A stretch of 64,000 bases of DNA, taken from the NCBI GenBank assembly GCA_963971405.1, contig OZ020486.1:14035419-14099418 (forward strand), in the 5' to 3' direction. The notes under the pieces are model-generated. The model made no database searches, had not been told where the DNA came from, and was given only the letters and a program-made list of their open reading frames with translations. The position numbers and the translations under genes are program-made. Source of the DNA: Psococerastis gibbosa. Lineage: Eukaryota > Arthropoda > Insecta > Psocodea > Psocidae. Shown piece by piece: positions 49,025-60,779 of this stretch. Position 1 is the stretch's first letter. The number at the start of each line of letters is the position of its first letter.

Positions 49025-49845
49025 TAATCATTATACTCCATAACAGGCATAATTCCCCTGTGAGCCTTTTATTGATCGAGCAGAATACGTACCTAATATG
49101 ATGAACGAATGAATAAACGACTATATTGCAATACAAATGGCGAACAATAAGACTATAAAGTCTTTTTTTCACGTTAACCATAACTTAATAATAGTATACA
49201 TCGTTAAATATAATATGGTGTAATTTTTTCAATAAATTATAATAAATTCAACAGCCATTATGTGGATGAAGTGGCGTCTAAAGAAAGTAATTGAGGTCGA
49301 TTTTTACGCGTTATAATCAGAGAACTATTTTATTAGGCTATGCGGGCACTTTCACAGGCGAATACCTGATACTGGTACCATCAACCTATTTTTTCTGTGT
49401 TATCCAGTAGGGTAAATTGTTTCATACATTAGCACACTCACTGCTTGTATTAGTGATAGGATACAATCTTGCGCGTTACGCGCAGGCTATCCTTTCTATT
49501 AACTTTGGCCTATGCCTGATCCCACCAGAGATGATTAAAGTTTGGAGAGTTTCAGGGTGGCTTGTCACAGTTTCTCATGCAACGGTATGAATGAGGAGCG
49601 TATGTTGCTTCCGTACTTACTTCATTATTTTACCGTTATGTATTTATTTATTTAATCTTATAATAATATTGTAATATTTCTGTAAAAATATTTTGGATTA
49701 ATTTTAAGAGTGGGCCGAAAGGCCCAAAATTCGCTCAATTTGATGTGAGATTCGAAAATCATAGGGGGTTCTGAAATATCCTGAAATACCTCATAGATAA
49801 CATACAATACGATATACCTGTTTTAATGCAGAATTTATGCTCAAT

Positions 49846-50000
49846 CAAGGCCGTGCCCAGGTTTTGATTTCGGTGGGGTCCAAAATATTTTTATACGTAG
49901 CCTAATTTATTAATGATTTAATGGATTTAAATTCTTCAAACTATACGGGTTTACATACAATTATTTATTTCGGGGGACCACCCCCCTGGGCACGGCCATG
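49846..50000. mobile_element. hAT MITE, CAAGGCCGTGCCC family
   Basis: The inverted ends are CAAGGCCGTGCCCAGG and CCTGGGCACGGCCATG. The flanks, TGCTCAAT and AGCTCAAT, match at 7 of 8. The interior matches the copy at 26328-26462 but has shorter G runs. It sits in the region just before the candidate signal-peptide exon of the ZP gene. Confidence 0.75.
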
Positions 50001-50180
50001 AGCTCAATATCTACATTACGTACATTGTTCTTGTCATATTTCTTGGAGCGAGGACCTGGTACAGATATTGGAAGGTACCGTTATAATGAAGAATTTCAGC
50101 TCAAGATCTAAATTTCGTATACATTGTCCTTAACATATTTCTTGGAGTCTTTCTGAATAAAATAATGCAAAAAAACTTAC

Positions 50181-50253
50181 CGCTAATAAAAAGAGGCCTA
50201 TTATGAAAGGTAGCCATGCCCGTGTTTTTCGTCTTCCTGATGTGTGAAAGTGC
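50181..50253 (-). CDS. Candidate signal-peptide exon of the ZP protein
   Basis: The minus strand has a pyrimidine-rich acceptor (ctctctattgttatag) just above 50253 and a consensus donor (gtaagt) starting at 50180. They bound 73 nt: one base that completes a codon plus 24 codons. The peptide has a basic stretch (GRRKTRAW) followed by a hydrophobic core (LPFIIGLFLLA), as in a signal peptide. It ends in phase 0, exactly what the exon at 41317 needs, and the join would give LLA-EVTSDAP, a plausible signal-peptidase site. The initiator Met is not in this exon, so another exon must lie upstream; I could not find it. The intron to 41317 would be about 8.9 kb and contains the palindromic MITE cluster. 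The assignment is an inference from splice signals, phase and hydrophobicity. Confidence 0.5.
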
Positions 50254-51139
50254 CTATAACAATAGAGAGAAACAATTATTATTAAAATGCATATGGTATT
50301 CATTATTAAATGAAATTGTTGGAATGTGTAATCTATAAAATGTACAAGTACAGAATAAAAAAAATTAAGACAGAAACTTGCAAAATAATGCAATCCTACT
50401 TTTTAAATCTTGTATAGGCTTAAGATCACTAGATAGAGTTGTTCTTTTTTTTAAGAAGAATACAGTTCCATTTAATGGTGATGCACATCGTTTAAGTGAA
50501 TGCGCACACTTAATTAACTTCTTAAAAAAAAACTATTATTATATTAGGGACCCTCTTCTAAACTTCAAACCAGGGTGCAACTATTTCTTTTATGTTTTTT
50601 TAATAGGAAATCATGTATAATAATATTTATATTTATATAATATTTATATTTATATAATAATGTATATAAATCCACCTTCATTTCAGCTCAATTGCTTAAA
50701 TATTTGTACACTATGCTTGACGCAAATCTGTTGCATTTGAAGGCCAGGGGGACGCAAAAATAAATATTAGGTTATTTCTTTAAGGTTTGAAAATAGAAAT
50801 GCGAAATGCCAGACCTAGTAAACGTATGAGAATCATTGACGCCAATCATAAAACGTTCTAGCCTATTTCTATTATATAACGTGGAAGGAATCATAGGAAT
50901 CTTAAATAAAACTCAGATGTAGGCTATAATGGAATAATACTGTTGAGCAAACGGAGCTGCGAGCTCACTTCCATGGTTTTATTTAGTAATCAAAGTAATT
51001 AAGACTGGTTAATTACAAAATATGATAAATATTGGTAAGAAGGGAGTATTAATGAGCTATTAACAGCCAAAATGCATATTTTCAGGGTGGAGCAAAACGA
51101 TCATGCTCCCCGTACCCGGCACCCCTGTGGCCTTTCTAT

Positions 51140-51290
51140 GCCGTTTAGTATTTAACTTATTCTCAGGGTTAAAAATGTAGATATAACAATTTTGAATCGA
51201 ACTTTCCACTACAAAGTTATCTTGTTTACATTTTTAATCCCAGGTTAAGATTAAAAATAATCACCGTAGTAGGCACGCTGATTGCATTGT
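51140..51290. mobile_element. Foldback element, same family, copy 4
   Basis: The core arms (CTCAGGGTTAAAAATGTAGA, CTTGTTTACATTTTTAATCC) match copies 2 and 3. The right end is GGCACGCTGATTG. Confidence 0.5.
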
Positions 51291-51690
51291 AAAAAAATGT
51301 ATAATTCCATTCAGGAGTCACGGTGTGACCTTTAGATCAGAGAGGCTATAGGCCTGCAACCCGATTAAGACCTAAGAAAATCAACTTGTTCTAGACTACT
51401 TATTTGTAGTGAATTTATTGCTTCGTCATATCCCAGATTGACTTGCCGTCTAGTCTTGTTGTCTAGAACTTACAGTTAGTTGTGAATGAGCGTTACTGCT
51501 ACATATGAATTATATAGGTACCCAGGTACAATATATCGGGAAATTAACGTTTTTAGAAATGAGTTTGAAGGGTATAAGAATTATAAAAATACAAAGGCTT
51601 TTAAGGCTGGAGTTATGTGATGAAGCAGTAAAATCCGGGATGATCAGTTGCTGCTTAGCCTCTGAGATACAACCTTAGAAGTCTACGCAG

Positions 51691-51735
51691 GTCCGCTGAT
51701 GATGTCGACCACAGACGTTGATGAAACGTTTGGAA
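51691..51735 (+). other. CTGATGA-hairpin-GAAAC motif
   Basis: CTGATGA (51696-51702) is followed by a six-pair stem (GTCGAC/GTTGAT, with two G-U pairs) around a CACAGAC loop, then GAAAC at 51723. The arrangement recalls hairpins with hammerhead-like core strings seen near the 3' ends of some animal retroelements. The closing stem is weak (TCC/GGA), so self-cleavage is doubtful. Confidence 0.3.
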
Positions 51736-52257
51736 GAACGCTTTCAGAACGACCATGACCTATCGCCCCGGTTTCTACTCCTTCTTCAGGAATAAGAATT
51801 AATCACGACCAAATTTAATGATAATAATGATGAGATTTGATTCATTAAGAGCAACCATTGCCATCGCTAGAAATGTCTCGGTAAGTTCGCCGCGTTGTAT
51901 AAGAGCTCATTAATCATAAGAAACTGCAATAAAAGTTTTACATGGCGATATAAAATTAATTTGCAATTTGCTATCAACCTAGAAGATTATTTGGATGCCA
52001 CGGGACCAAGTAAAATTATTGTCATCACAGAAATAGACAATACTTAGATTAGACGTTTTTCCTACTAATTACGGTAGTAAAAGTGAGAAAGTAAAACTTG
52101 CAATTAAGCGAGGGTACTCGCAGGTAGGTAACGCTAAAACATGACCTAAATCGTCACCCCACCGTGGTACCTTGATAATACGGGAGAAGTTGCCGCAATA
52201 CTGCCAACATGGAGGTACTAGGCTTATATAGGCACAGTACCTATCTACAAATTACAA

Positions 52258-52358
52258 TCTTCTTCTTCTTCTAGCTCTACAGCCCTTAATGGGTTTTGGC
52301 CTACCCAACGAGACTCCTCTAATTATTTCGGTTTTGTACGATGCTCCACCATCTAACT
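52258..52358 (-). repeat. LINE-tail-like repeat, copy 2
   Basis: TCTTCTTCTTCTAGCTCTAC, GGGTTTTGGCCTACCCAACG and GACTCCTCTAATTATTTCGG match the block at 4887. Confidence 0.45.
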
Positions 52359-52359
52359 A

Positions 52360-55317
52360 TATATTATAAAATTACAATATTATACTATTACGAGCATTTG
52401 TGTACAATGTCGATTTTCGCAGAAAATATCGATCGTAGAGCCGTCAATAATATCTGTTAAATTAGAAGAAATGGTCCTCCACATTTCAATATTTGACATA
52501 AAACCTTCACTATTACCAATATGCCACAGTTTCCTTCCTCGGGACGACTGCCCCAATTGTTTTTTTTACAAATCAAATTCAATAATATTATGGCTGATAG
52601 AAGGAGGCACATATCATGAATCAAAATGCTCAGTTTGTCATGATATTTTTGACAACTCTTCAATTGATATTTCATGAGATATTTGATGTTTACACTTATA
52701 AGGCTTTTCCTCCTCGGAGTGTCTTTAAATTGTCATCGGAGCCAAAAATACCTATGCATGTTATTGTGACTGTCATGCATGAATCATAGTGAACCAAGTA
52801 AAACTCAGAAAAATGTTTAAATCTTGAGAAATGTCGTCTTCAAGAATCATTTCTCGTTTTTTAAGTCTATTCTATGCCTATTATTCATTAGAATTATTAA
52901 TGTCTGCGGAATTAATGAAGAGTCACGTCCACCACGAAAGTCGGAAAGTGGAATCAGTACCTATAAGTGCTCCGCCATGTTAATTCCTATCGCAAACTAT
53001 GTCATAGATGAAATGCCTCGATACATGGCGACTGCTGAATGAGTCAAATTACATTCTCCCAAAATTTACCGAGCCATGATTTAATATTGAATATAGAAAC
53101 GGTGGATTTGCATGAATCTTTTTTGGCAGAGCATGCCAGAATTTTATGGGGGTGAAGCAGGTTGGTCCTCGTCCTGCCCAGTGGCGTAGCCAGAATTTTT
53201 GTTGGGGGGCCAGTTTTCATAAAGTTTGCCCGCTTACGATAGGTAAAGCGTAAAGCCCAAACTCGAAAGAGGAATGCCCACAAACCGTGTCCAAAACAGT
53301 CCTTCTCAGTACTTTCCACGAGTTTCTACGAAACGAGAACATCCGGACAGTTAGAAAAAATTCTGCGACGGAAGAATCTTTGGGCACTGGCGAAAAGGGC
53401 GTTCGATCGACATCTGGCCATCGGAATTACCTGAAGCTGGAAACCAGTAGTAAGAAGTAAGAAGAAAGTAAGCTATAGAGTTTTATTAATGAGATTGATT
53501 CTATTATTGATATATTTTGGGGACAACACAGCTGATCTCAACTGATATCGGCATATTCTTCTATCTTAACTTACCTGGAAAACTCCATGGCAGTAATAAG
53601 ATGTAATCCAAAATGTCAACACTATTAGTTTTCAACTGATGCACATCGTCGTGTTATCACTAAGCCCGTCTTCTCCGGATGGGTTCACTTCACTTAATTT
53701 ATTAATTAAATAAAAAACCCTGCATGGCAAACTTTCCAGCAAATTTAGCGCTGTTCATTAGTTGCGTTGTTAGTAACTGAAAGTTAGAAATTTGAAAAGA
53801 AATTAGAGAAACACTAAAGGAAAACTACGCATTGATTTCGTGGTTAATTATTTAATATAGCCTATATACTGTAGGTGTATTTAAACATTCTTTATGTTTT
53901 GGGTGGGGGCATGTTTATGGCTTAAGCAAGTTTAAAAATGAACTTTATTTGAATTATTTCATATATTTGGTCAAAAAAGCTCATTCTATCTAGTATTTGG
54001 TGAAGTCTTTCTTCTTTTTTTAAGGGAAGGGGCTGGATTCCCCCTTGGTAATGGCTACCCAAAGAAGAGTCAGCAGATAATTAGGGGAAACAGATTTCTT
54101 TTGTTCCTCAATGCACGTACTTACAAGTACTGGTACCCACTTGGCAAATAAATGGCATTTCCGATTATGGAATGGTACTACAGCTGTGTTAGGCGCCATG
54201 CAAATTACCTACATGTGAAAATAATTGAATATGTGAAAAAAACGTACCCAATAGAATTTATAACAAAATTTTACAATAGGCTAATTGTCAACTTTAAGGG
54301 GTGCTAATTCTCAGGCTAGCTAAAACCAAAATCCCCGAATGAAAGTTAAAGCAAGGAAATATCAAAATGTGTTTAACCATTACATGTAGAACAGGCAACT
54401 AAAGTCTGAATGCTTGAGGGTGCAAGGTGTATGTGTGTTAGGGAGAAAAGTAGCAAGTGGTAAGTAAGTTCATTCTGACATCAGAATCCAGGTACAGAAA
54501 GGGTGGTTAAAAATTAAAGCTATTCAGAGATACAAAAAAAGGAACACTGAAGAATTAGATTAATAGCAGCACAGTACTTCACACCCACGGAAGAAGATAG
54601 AGCACCTTTTCCAGTAAGAATGCAACAACTACAACCGAAATTTCGTATTTAGGAACTCATTTCACACGCACAACACCTCACACTACACCGGCCTTCGTAA
54701 CACTGAACGACTGACCAAGAAACAAAGTACATTGAAGGTATCGGACAACATCCTTGTATGCACATGCAGCATTTCTCCACTACAAGAAGCTAGGCCATGA
54801 CCATGTTTAGATTATGAAGAGAGCCGGTCTCTCTCCAGCCGCTGGATCTTATAAAGAAATTCTGCCTGTCTCCGCGGCAGAAGGGATTATGTGAGCCAAC
54901 AGGTACTTTGGCCAGGTGCTATGGAGTGGGTGGTCGACATACGATATGATAGCACTTATTGGGACATTGCAGTCCCCTTGTTTCCTATGCCGCAGCCTAA
55001 TATTTTAAGGTGCGCCTTAATTTTTTTTTCTATCACGTTTGAAGGCTCAGGATTTATAGTGTTGGTCTACGAAAGGCTTGAGGAGTCTGCGCTCGTTATT
55101 AAAGGAAAGTGGTTTAGCTGGTCTTCAGACAATAAAGTCTTGCCAGTCGTGGCTTGCCTTTTTAAAGGTCGCGATAATCAATTAACGCCCCCTTGTGCTG
55201 ATCAGTGAGAAAATCTATAAAAGGCACGTATACAGTTTTACTCAGTTTCTATAAGATTTGAATCTAATTAATTCACAATAGTTGTATAGATGTAGTACGA
55301 TAGTACGTATTCAACAG
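52360..55317. other. Mostly unrecognised stretch
   Basis: A lone hAT-like end (CAGTGGCGTAGCCAGAATTT) starts at 53179. At 54891-55208 an open frame of 105 codons follows a TATAAA at 54850, but its translation matches nothing I know. No other features were seen. Confidence 0.4.
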
Positions 55318-55476
55318 GCACAGATAGCTGGAGATACAGAATGTGGATTTAAAACACAAGATTTACAAGAATTCGAACTTCGGTGGTCTGAACTTGCCTT
55401 GCAGTTTCTAACTAACTCGCCATATCAACTAAGGTTTAGACGGAGGAATTTCAAATTATTTGATTCTGTTGGACAG
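55318..55476 (+). CDS. Candidate internal exon, unknown protein
   Basis: An acceptor (tattcaacag) and a donor (GGACAG-gtacac) bound exactly 53 open codons: AQIAGDTECGFKTQDLQEFE, LRWSELALQFL, then YQLRFRRRNFKLFDSVGQ. The length is a multiple of three and the composition is protein-like. There is no family match by eye, and no neighbouring exon could be linked. Confidence 0.22.
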
Positions 55477-56724
55477 GTACACATGCTTTAGCCAAAAAAG
55501 TTCCAAAACACTCCTGGCGCCTGAAGTGGTGGAGAACTTTGTTATAATTTTTATTACAGATTACTCTAAGTGCGGATTCTAATGTGCTCCCTACAACGAT
55601 ATTGTTCACTTTATGTACCAATTGATAATATTCTTTGCCATATCAATTGTCCTATTCGACAAAATGTCCCAAGAATTTGCATCAAAGTCAATACCGGTAC
55701 GTGTTTTATGGTGAGCTACAGGCTAACACCATTTTTATTTAATTTTTCAAAATTTTGTGGCATTTTTCTAACTCAAAACTATTACGTATTTTAAGATATT
55801 GAATTATTTTTTCAATTTTTTTTTACATAAAAAACACAGGCTTCCTTCAATCAACGTGATAGTGACCGGTAAGTATAATTTGCACTATAGAAATCACAAA
55901 ATACCGGTAAATATAATACAACTACAATAAGGTAATCTAATAATAAAAAAAAATCTTAAATTATTGAGGATGAAATCTTAATAACATTTTCTTTTGAGGG
56001 CAGCGAGAGGCTGGGAGGGTTAACCGACGATGCGATTAGAAAGGTTTAGCCCCAAAATTTCTAAATATGGTCGTAAACAAGAAGAAAAGGTTTGAAATGC
56101 AGCAATATATCAACCGCACCCTACTATTAGAATGTTATTAATGTGCTTTCGTTCCACAATTTTGGCAAATTCCCAGTGGAATCGCCTATAATTCGCACCT
56201 ATCTTGGACTTTGTAATAACGGTAAAGAGGCAAAAACCTTCAGATGTGAAATAAATCATTAATCAATCTCAGCTGTATGATATACAATATAAAAGACTTT
56301 TGCCAGCACAATGTAATAATAATAGGCTGTCGTAATAACATATTATAGTCTCCTAAAGGTCTCAAAACTAGAAATGGCTGATCCTTCTACGTATGCCTAA
56401 TAATTGGGATTGCCCTGACATACCTAATTATTGAGAGAACAATGTAACAGAGGCCTTAGAAAGAAAGTTTTTAGAATTTACCAGTCGGACCATCAATTAC
56501 AGATAAGATACACTTCGTTTATTCGAATACTTCCATAAACATACTTACATTTGAGAATTCTAAGAAACTGAATGTTGCTATGTTTTTAATTTCAGGTCGC
56601 ACTCTTTAATAAGTTTTTAAGGAACCAAAGGGGTATAGAGGTTTATTGTCTATTAGCGTGAGTATTATTATTTATAATTAATCAGCTGACATTGGTCACA
56701 TTGGACACTTTGAGTAACGTATTA

Positions 56725-56792
56725 TCGTATATATAATATATATATATGTATATATGTATATATATATCGTATATATAACGTATATATCTATT
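56725..56792. repeat. TA/CGTATATA low-complexity tract
   Basis: Interrupted TATATA and CGTATATA units; no gene sequence. Confidence 0.7.
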
Positions 56793-56997
56793 TAGTTTAT
56801 TATTACAGCACTGTCAGCACTATTAAATGACATCGGCCCATTTAGTTAAGCCGGCAAGCATTGGGAACCACACAATGACTGGGAGCTGGGGACACACCAC
56901 CCTTTCCCGCCAGAATGCTGTGCATGTGTGCTGCTGTTTCTAACTCGTCTCCACACATTCTGCAGGAAACACCCCCGACAGTTGTTAGATGTGCTAA

Positions 56998-57130
56998 GGC
57001 GGTTATTCCACCGACGTCAATAGTGATAGTAATGGTGGTATTGACGTGGTAGCAGACATTAAAGACAATGTCTGCTACCACATCAATACCACAATTACTA
57101 TCACTATTGACGTCGATGAAATAACCGATA
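56998..57130. mobile_element. Short palindromic MITE, sister of the 47.9-kb copy
   Basis: It starts GGCGGTTATTCCACCGACG after TAA and is palindromic through ACGTGGTAGCAGACATT. The right tip has decayed (AATAACCGATAC), so that target copy is lost. Confidence 0.7.
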
Positions 57131-57674
57131 CATAACGATATAGGCCATGCCCCATCAGAAGAGTAACCTATGACATTGTATCGCAATGCTCTCCACATCA
57201 CATATTAGAGAATTCATATGATTCAACGGAGATGGAACTTCATTAATTGTTATTTGTTGTAAGTTGTAGCTTGTAGATAATTCTAGGTACAGAACCATAC
57301 GTACAGTAGGTGTTCGGCTTCATTCACGAAATATTCGATTTACGCTTAAATTTGATTGCAGTGAGCCTCAGGCAGTTATAACAGTTAGACATACAGATAT
57401 CATCTCCATGGTAATTGACTTGAGATTTGTAAATATACCCTAAAAACCTGCCTTTAAATACTGTGAGAAAATAACTGACCCACTTTAAAGATCTAATCCA
57501 GTTATTATAGCCGTAAACAGCGACTCATTGATCCGACCAAAATACGAGTATAACTCAATGTGCGTAAAACACCAACCTGATCACTCAAACAAGTTACTAA
57601 AATATAAACCCGTCCATATTTTCAAGGACATGAGAAAGGGGGATTCTCTATGTACTTTCTCATTGCCATTGGAG

Positions 57675-57755
57675 ATGTCTTCTTCTTCTCCGCAGCTGCT
57701 TTCCTTGACCGTGGGGTTTCTTATTTATTTCTTATGGAAAAGAGACTCTTCTAAG
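57675..57755 (+). CDS. Candidate first exon with signal anchor
   Basis: ATG at 57675 opens 27 codons ending at a donor AAG-gtaaag (57756) in phase 0. The peptide has MSSSSPQ, a hydrophobic core (LLSLTVGFLIYFLW) and a basic KRDSSK end, like an N-terminal membrane anchor. I do not recognise the family. No matching downstream exon was identified; a phase-0 acceptor (cattgcatttcag) at 58139 gives CFRKWIASPYRLW but reaches a stop quickly. This is an inference only. Confidence 0.3.
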
Positions 57756-58325
57756 GTAAAGGCTGCGCTTTCACCCGCTGTGGTCAGTCAGCGTATATCC
57801 GCTTGACGGTTAGCTGTCATTAGGCTCCAATTACTTTTAAAAAAATACGGCTTTAGGCTGCTGGTGACGTCGGATGATGTAATTTGAAGGATGTTCGGTT
57901 TGAAGATGAGTTGCCTCAAGCTTGTAGACACCTTTTCCAGTAAATTTCGGGCAATTACATGTAAATGTTATAGTTCGGAGTTTTTCTTAGATGCTCGCGC
58001 TGGTACCTGCTAGGCTACTTTCTTTTGTTTACTATGTACTTGACGCTGACCACTTTCAATACATTATTTTGGTGATTACAGTAATTTTGTATACTTACTT
58101 CAGAGGTATCATTTCCCAAATAACTTACATTGCATTTCAGTGTTTTAGAAAATGGATAGCATCGCCATATAGACTTTGGGTATCTGTTCCAAGGACAGTT
58201 GATTATGGAGGCGGCCAAGCTACGAAGCAGCCATCCCGTCTTTCAGCCCTGTGCAATTAATACTTTTATATACTATAGCTTCCTAAATTAGTTGCTTGTT
58301 CTAATTATATTTTTGCTCAAACACA

Positions 58326-58708
58326 TCGCTCAAGCACGAGAAAAGTGACACATTTCTAAATATTGACTTTTGAGATAATGCAAATTTTATTTCTGACCAT
58401 TTTTTAGTTTTTACTTGTAGTACTATCGAGGCACTTAATACTTTTGAGATGTGACAGTTTACTTCAAAGAGAAGTGTAATTACCACGTCAACACCTGGAG
58501 CACATTCCGAATTATGTCAGTATTGCCAAACCCGAAGTAGTCAAACTTGACAATGGATCAGTGACAAAACGCAATCTTATGGAAACAAATTAAACTAGAT
58601 ATGTGACACTACATTCATAAAATTCGCCATATTTTCCTCGACACTTTTGTATAAATAACTCAATTTTGCAATTTTTTGAAATGTGTCACTTTTCTCGTGC
58701 ATGAGCGA
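58326..58708. mobile_element. Unclassified TIR element, about 380 bp
   Basis: The left end TCGCTCAAGCACGAGAAAAG continues GTGACACATTTC, and the right end is its complement (GAAATGTGTCAC, CTTTTCTCGTGCATGAGCGA). The interior is unique AT-rich DNA. No convincing target duplication was seen. Confidence 0.65.
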
Positions 58709-58854
58709 CATGAAGAATTGAACCTAATTGACAATTTACGGAGCACAAGGATGGGGCACTAAAGCGGTTTTACGGCGGCAAAATCTTTGAGAAAAGCCGA
58801 TAAACAATAGGTGCAGTAAGTGGTAGATCGGTGTTATATACAGAATATTATACT

Positions 58855-59080
58855 GAAGGACGTTTTATGGGCCTAGGCAAACTTATAGTGGCCCACTGGG
58901 CCCTTGTCCAATGCCAATAACCCCATGGATTTCAGTCATTGTTTATATTGTTTCCGTATGAATTTTTGGCCATTGGCAAACTGGTATACGTTGATGTCGA
59001 CCTACATCGGCTACAAGCGATAATGGACAAGCTTACCAACGCAATGTAACAGGCGAAAGCATGACTTAACCAAGTGCAAA
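58855..59080 (+). repeat. Dispersed repeat with conserved frame, copy 3
   Basis: It encodes AHWALVQCQ, a stop, then PHGFQSLFILFPYEFLAIGK, LVYVDVDLHRLQAIMDKL. It has a three-base deletion relative to copy 1. It lies next to the poly(A) end of the LINE at 59146. Confidence 0.5.
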
Positions 59081-59145
59081 TGCAAGTTCTGATCGGTGTT
59101 AGTGACCTCTACGAAATGTATTGTTCATAAGAGGAATATTTGGTA

Positions 59146-59950
59146 TTTTTTTTTTTTTTTTTTTTTTAAATCATAACGCAACGCCCTTTGGGGCTTACGC
59201 GTTGTATGTTTAAGTGTTGCAATACTGTAGTTTTTAATGGGGTTGGTGTAGTGTGCACTATTGTTTTTTTTTTCCGCAAACTGCTATAAGCGCGCTGGGC
59301 AACGAGTTGCCCAGGTACCGTCTACAACAGTTTGCCCTTGTCTATTTGTTCGATTTTTTTTTAAATGGATTAAGGGTTTTTACAGGTCTTTATAGATAGT
59401 GGACTGGAACAGAAACGGGAGTGTGTGTTGGCGTAAAGTAGCTGCATCAGTAAGAATATCGCTCATAGAGGAGTTACTAGGGAAGGTGCGGTAGCAAGCA
59501 TACGTAGGACAGACAAGGAGCAGGTGTTGTACATCAAGTAGTACCTGACAGGTTGGACACATGGGGGGTGGGGAACCCGTCATCAAGTGCCCATGGGTCA
59601 GCCTCGTGTGCCCAATAAGCAGTCGTGTTATCAATACTTCCTCCATGCGGCTAAGGCTTATGTCAGCCGACACTTTCCCTACATGAGGTTTGATGGCCCT
59701 AAGTTTATTATGTGAAAATTCCGGATTCTCCCAGTGATTTTGCCATCTTTGTATCATAATTTGGTATGTTCGTACATGAGGAATAATGCTTTCCAGTTTA
59801 TGGCAGAGCAGTTTGGGCTCTACGATCAATTTAAGATCATGAGAAATTTGACTTTGCACCAAAAATATGAAGTGGCGGCTCAATTTGCCATATTTTCAAC
59901 AATTTTTTTGTTCCTATACAGTTTAGCCTGCACTTCATTGTTATGTACCT
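59146..59950 (-). mobile_element. 5'-truncated non-LTR retrotransposon (LINE) 3' end
   Basis: Read on the minus strand, 59883-59380 encodes the C-terminal end of a LINE polyprotein. It has a WQNHWENP-like stretch after an RNase H-like region, then RLLIGHTRLTHGHLM, then a CPTCQ...H...C zinc-knuckle-like motif ending in LLLVCPTYACYR. This layout is typical of ORF2 ends in the jockey/CR1-like groups of arthropods. About 230 bases of 3' untranslated sequence follow, ending in a 22-base T run at 59146-59167, which is the poly(A) tail. The reading frame is closed upstream near 59896, so the copy is 5'-truncated or frameshifted. GAATATT on both flanks (59135 and 59952) may be the target-site duplication, so the 5' edge given is approximate. 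Confidence 0.8.
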
Positions 59951-60320
59951 AGAATATTATTATACACGTACATTATAACATTGATTCACCACTGAGTTCA
60001 TTTCTGTCTATTGTAAACCTATATCATTTTGAGGAGATCATGAGCCCTTTGAGATCTGGATCATGAAAAACATATAGTTTTATCTGCTATTAAGTTTGGC
60101 TCGCGCGATCACACGGCACAAGTACTAGAAGATGACGGTGCAATGCAGTGTTCAAACCCGAGGTTTTTTTTTATCAATCGTGGAAGCCACCCTGTGATTC
60201 CCATAAAATATTCTCTGCAAACATTAGCAAAATTAAAATTTTCCACCTTTTTTGGGGCCCGATTGAGCCTACGTGTAAGCTTAACTACTGTGTATTAGAT
60301 TTTATTAGAATGGGTCCTTA

Positions 60321-60779
60321 GGCGGCAATTCCACCGGCGAATTTACTTTATTTGTGATTTGAGATTTTTTGATTGTTTTGTTTTAAGGAGACAATTATGA
60401 ATAAATAAATAAATAAGGACTTTTTATTGTTTCTATTACTAAGCCAACCTAGCGGAGTTAGGGTTATAAAGCCCTCTCTTACACTCAACTATGAAGGCCC
60501 GGGACGGCCTGCTTTACATGCCATCCAAAGCATGACCAGAAAATGTAGCCAGTGTGGGACTCGAACCAACAACCTTTCGGGTCAGTACCACTGCGCTACA
60601 TGTAGATACTTAACTTATCTATTATAAATTAAGTTATAATATGGTAGAGACTTACTAATGATATCTGCTACCATATTATAACTTAATTTATAATAGATGA
60701 GTTAAGTATATAGATAATAGTCTCCTTAAAACAAAACAAACAAAAAATCTCAAATCACAAATGATGTAAATTCGCCGCC
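60321..60779. mobile_element. Palindromic PIF/Harbinger-type MITE with inserted SINE
   Basis: The ends are GGCGGCAATTCCACCGGCG and TTCGCCGCC, flanked by TTA on both sides. The outer arms (TTTGTGATTTGAGATTTTTT, GTTTTAAGGAGAC) and inner arms (TTATAAATTAAGTTATAATA) are complementary. The left arm is broken at about 60398-60602 by a tRNA-type SINE. With the SINE removed in thought, the element is a palindrome of about 255 bases. Confidence 0.75.
60400..60602 (-). mobile_element. tRNA-type SINE, family 1, fullest copy
   Basis: On the minus strand the head reads GTAGCGCAGTGGTACTGACC (box A-like) then GTTGGTTCGAGTCCCACACT (box B GGTTCGAGTCC), a clear tRNA-derived Pol III promoter. The body contains GTAAAGCAGG, CCCGGGCC, GTTGAGTGTAAGAGAGGGC and CTAACTCCGCTAGGTTGGC. 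The tail is an AATA/AATAAATA run. It is inserted in the left arm of a palindromic MITE. Confidence 0.75.

Noticed and set aside
54891-55208. A 105-codon frame after a TATAAA motif
   Set aside because: No recognisable domain, no splice partner and no supporting signal beyond one TATA-like string.
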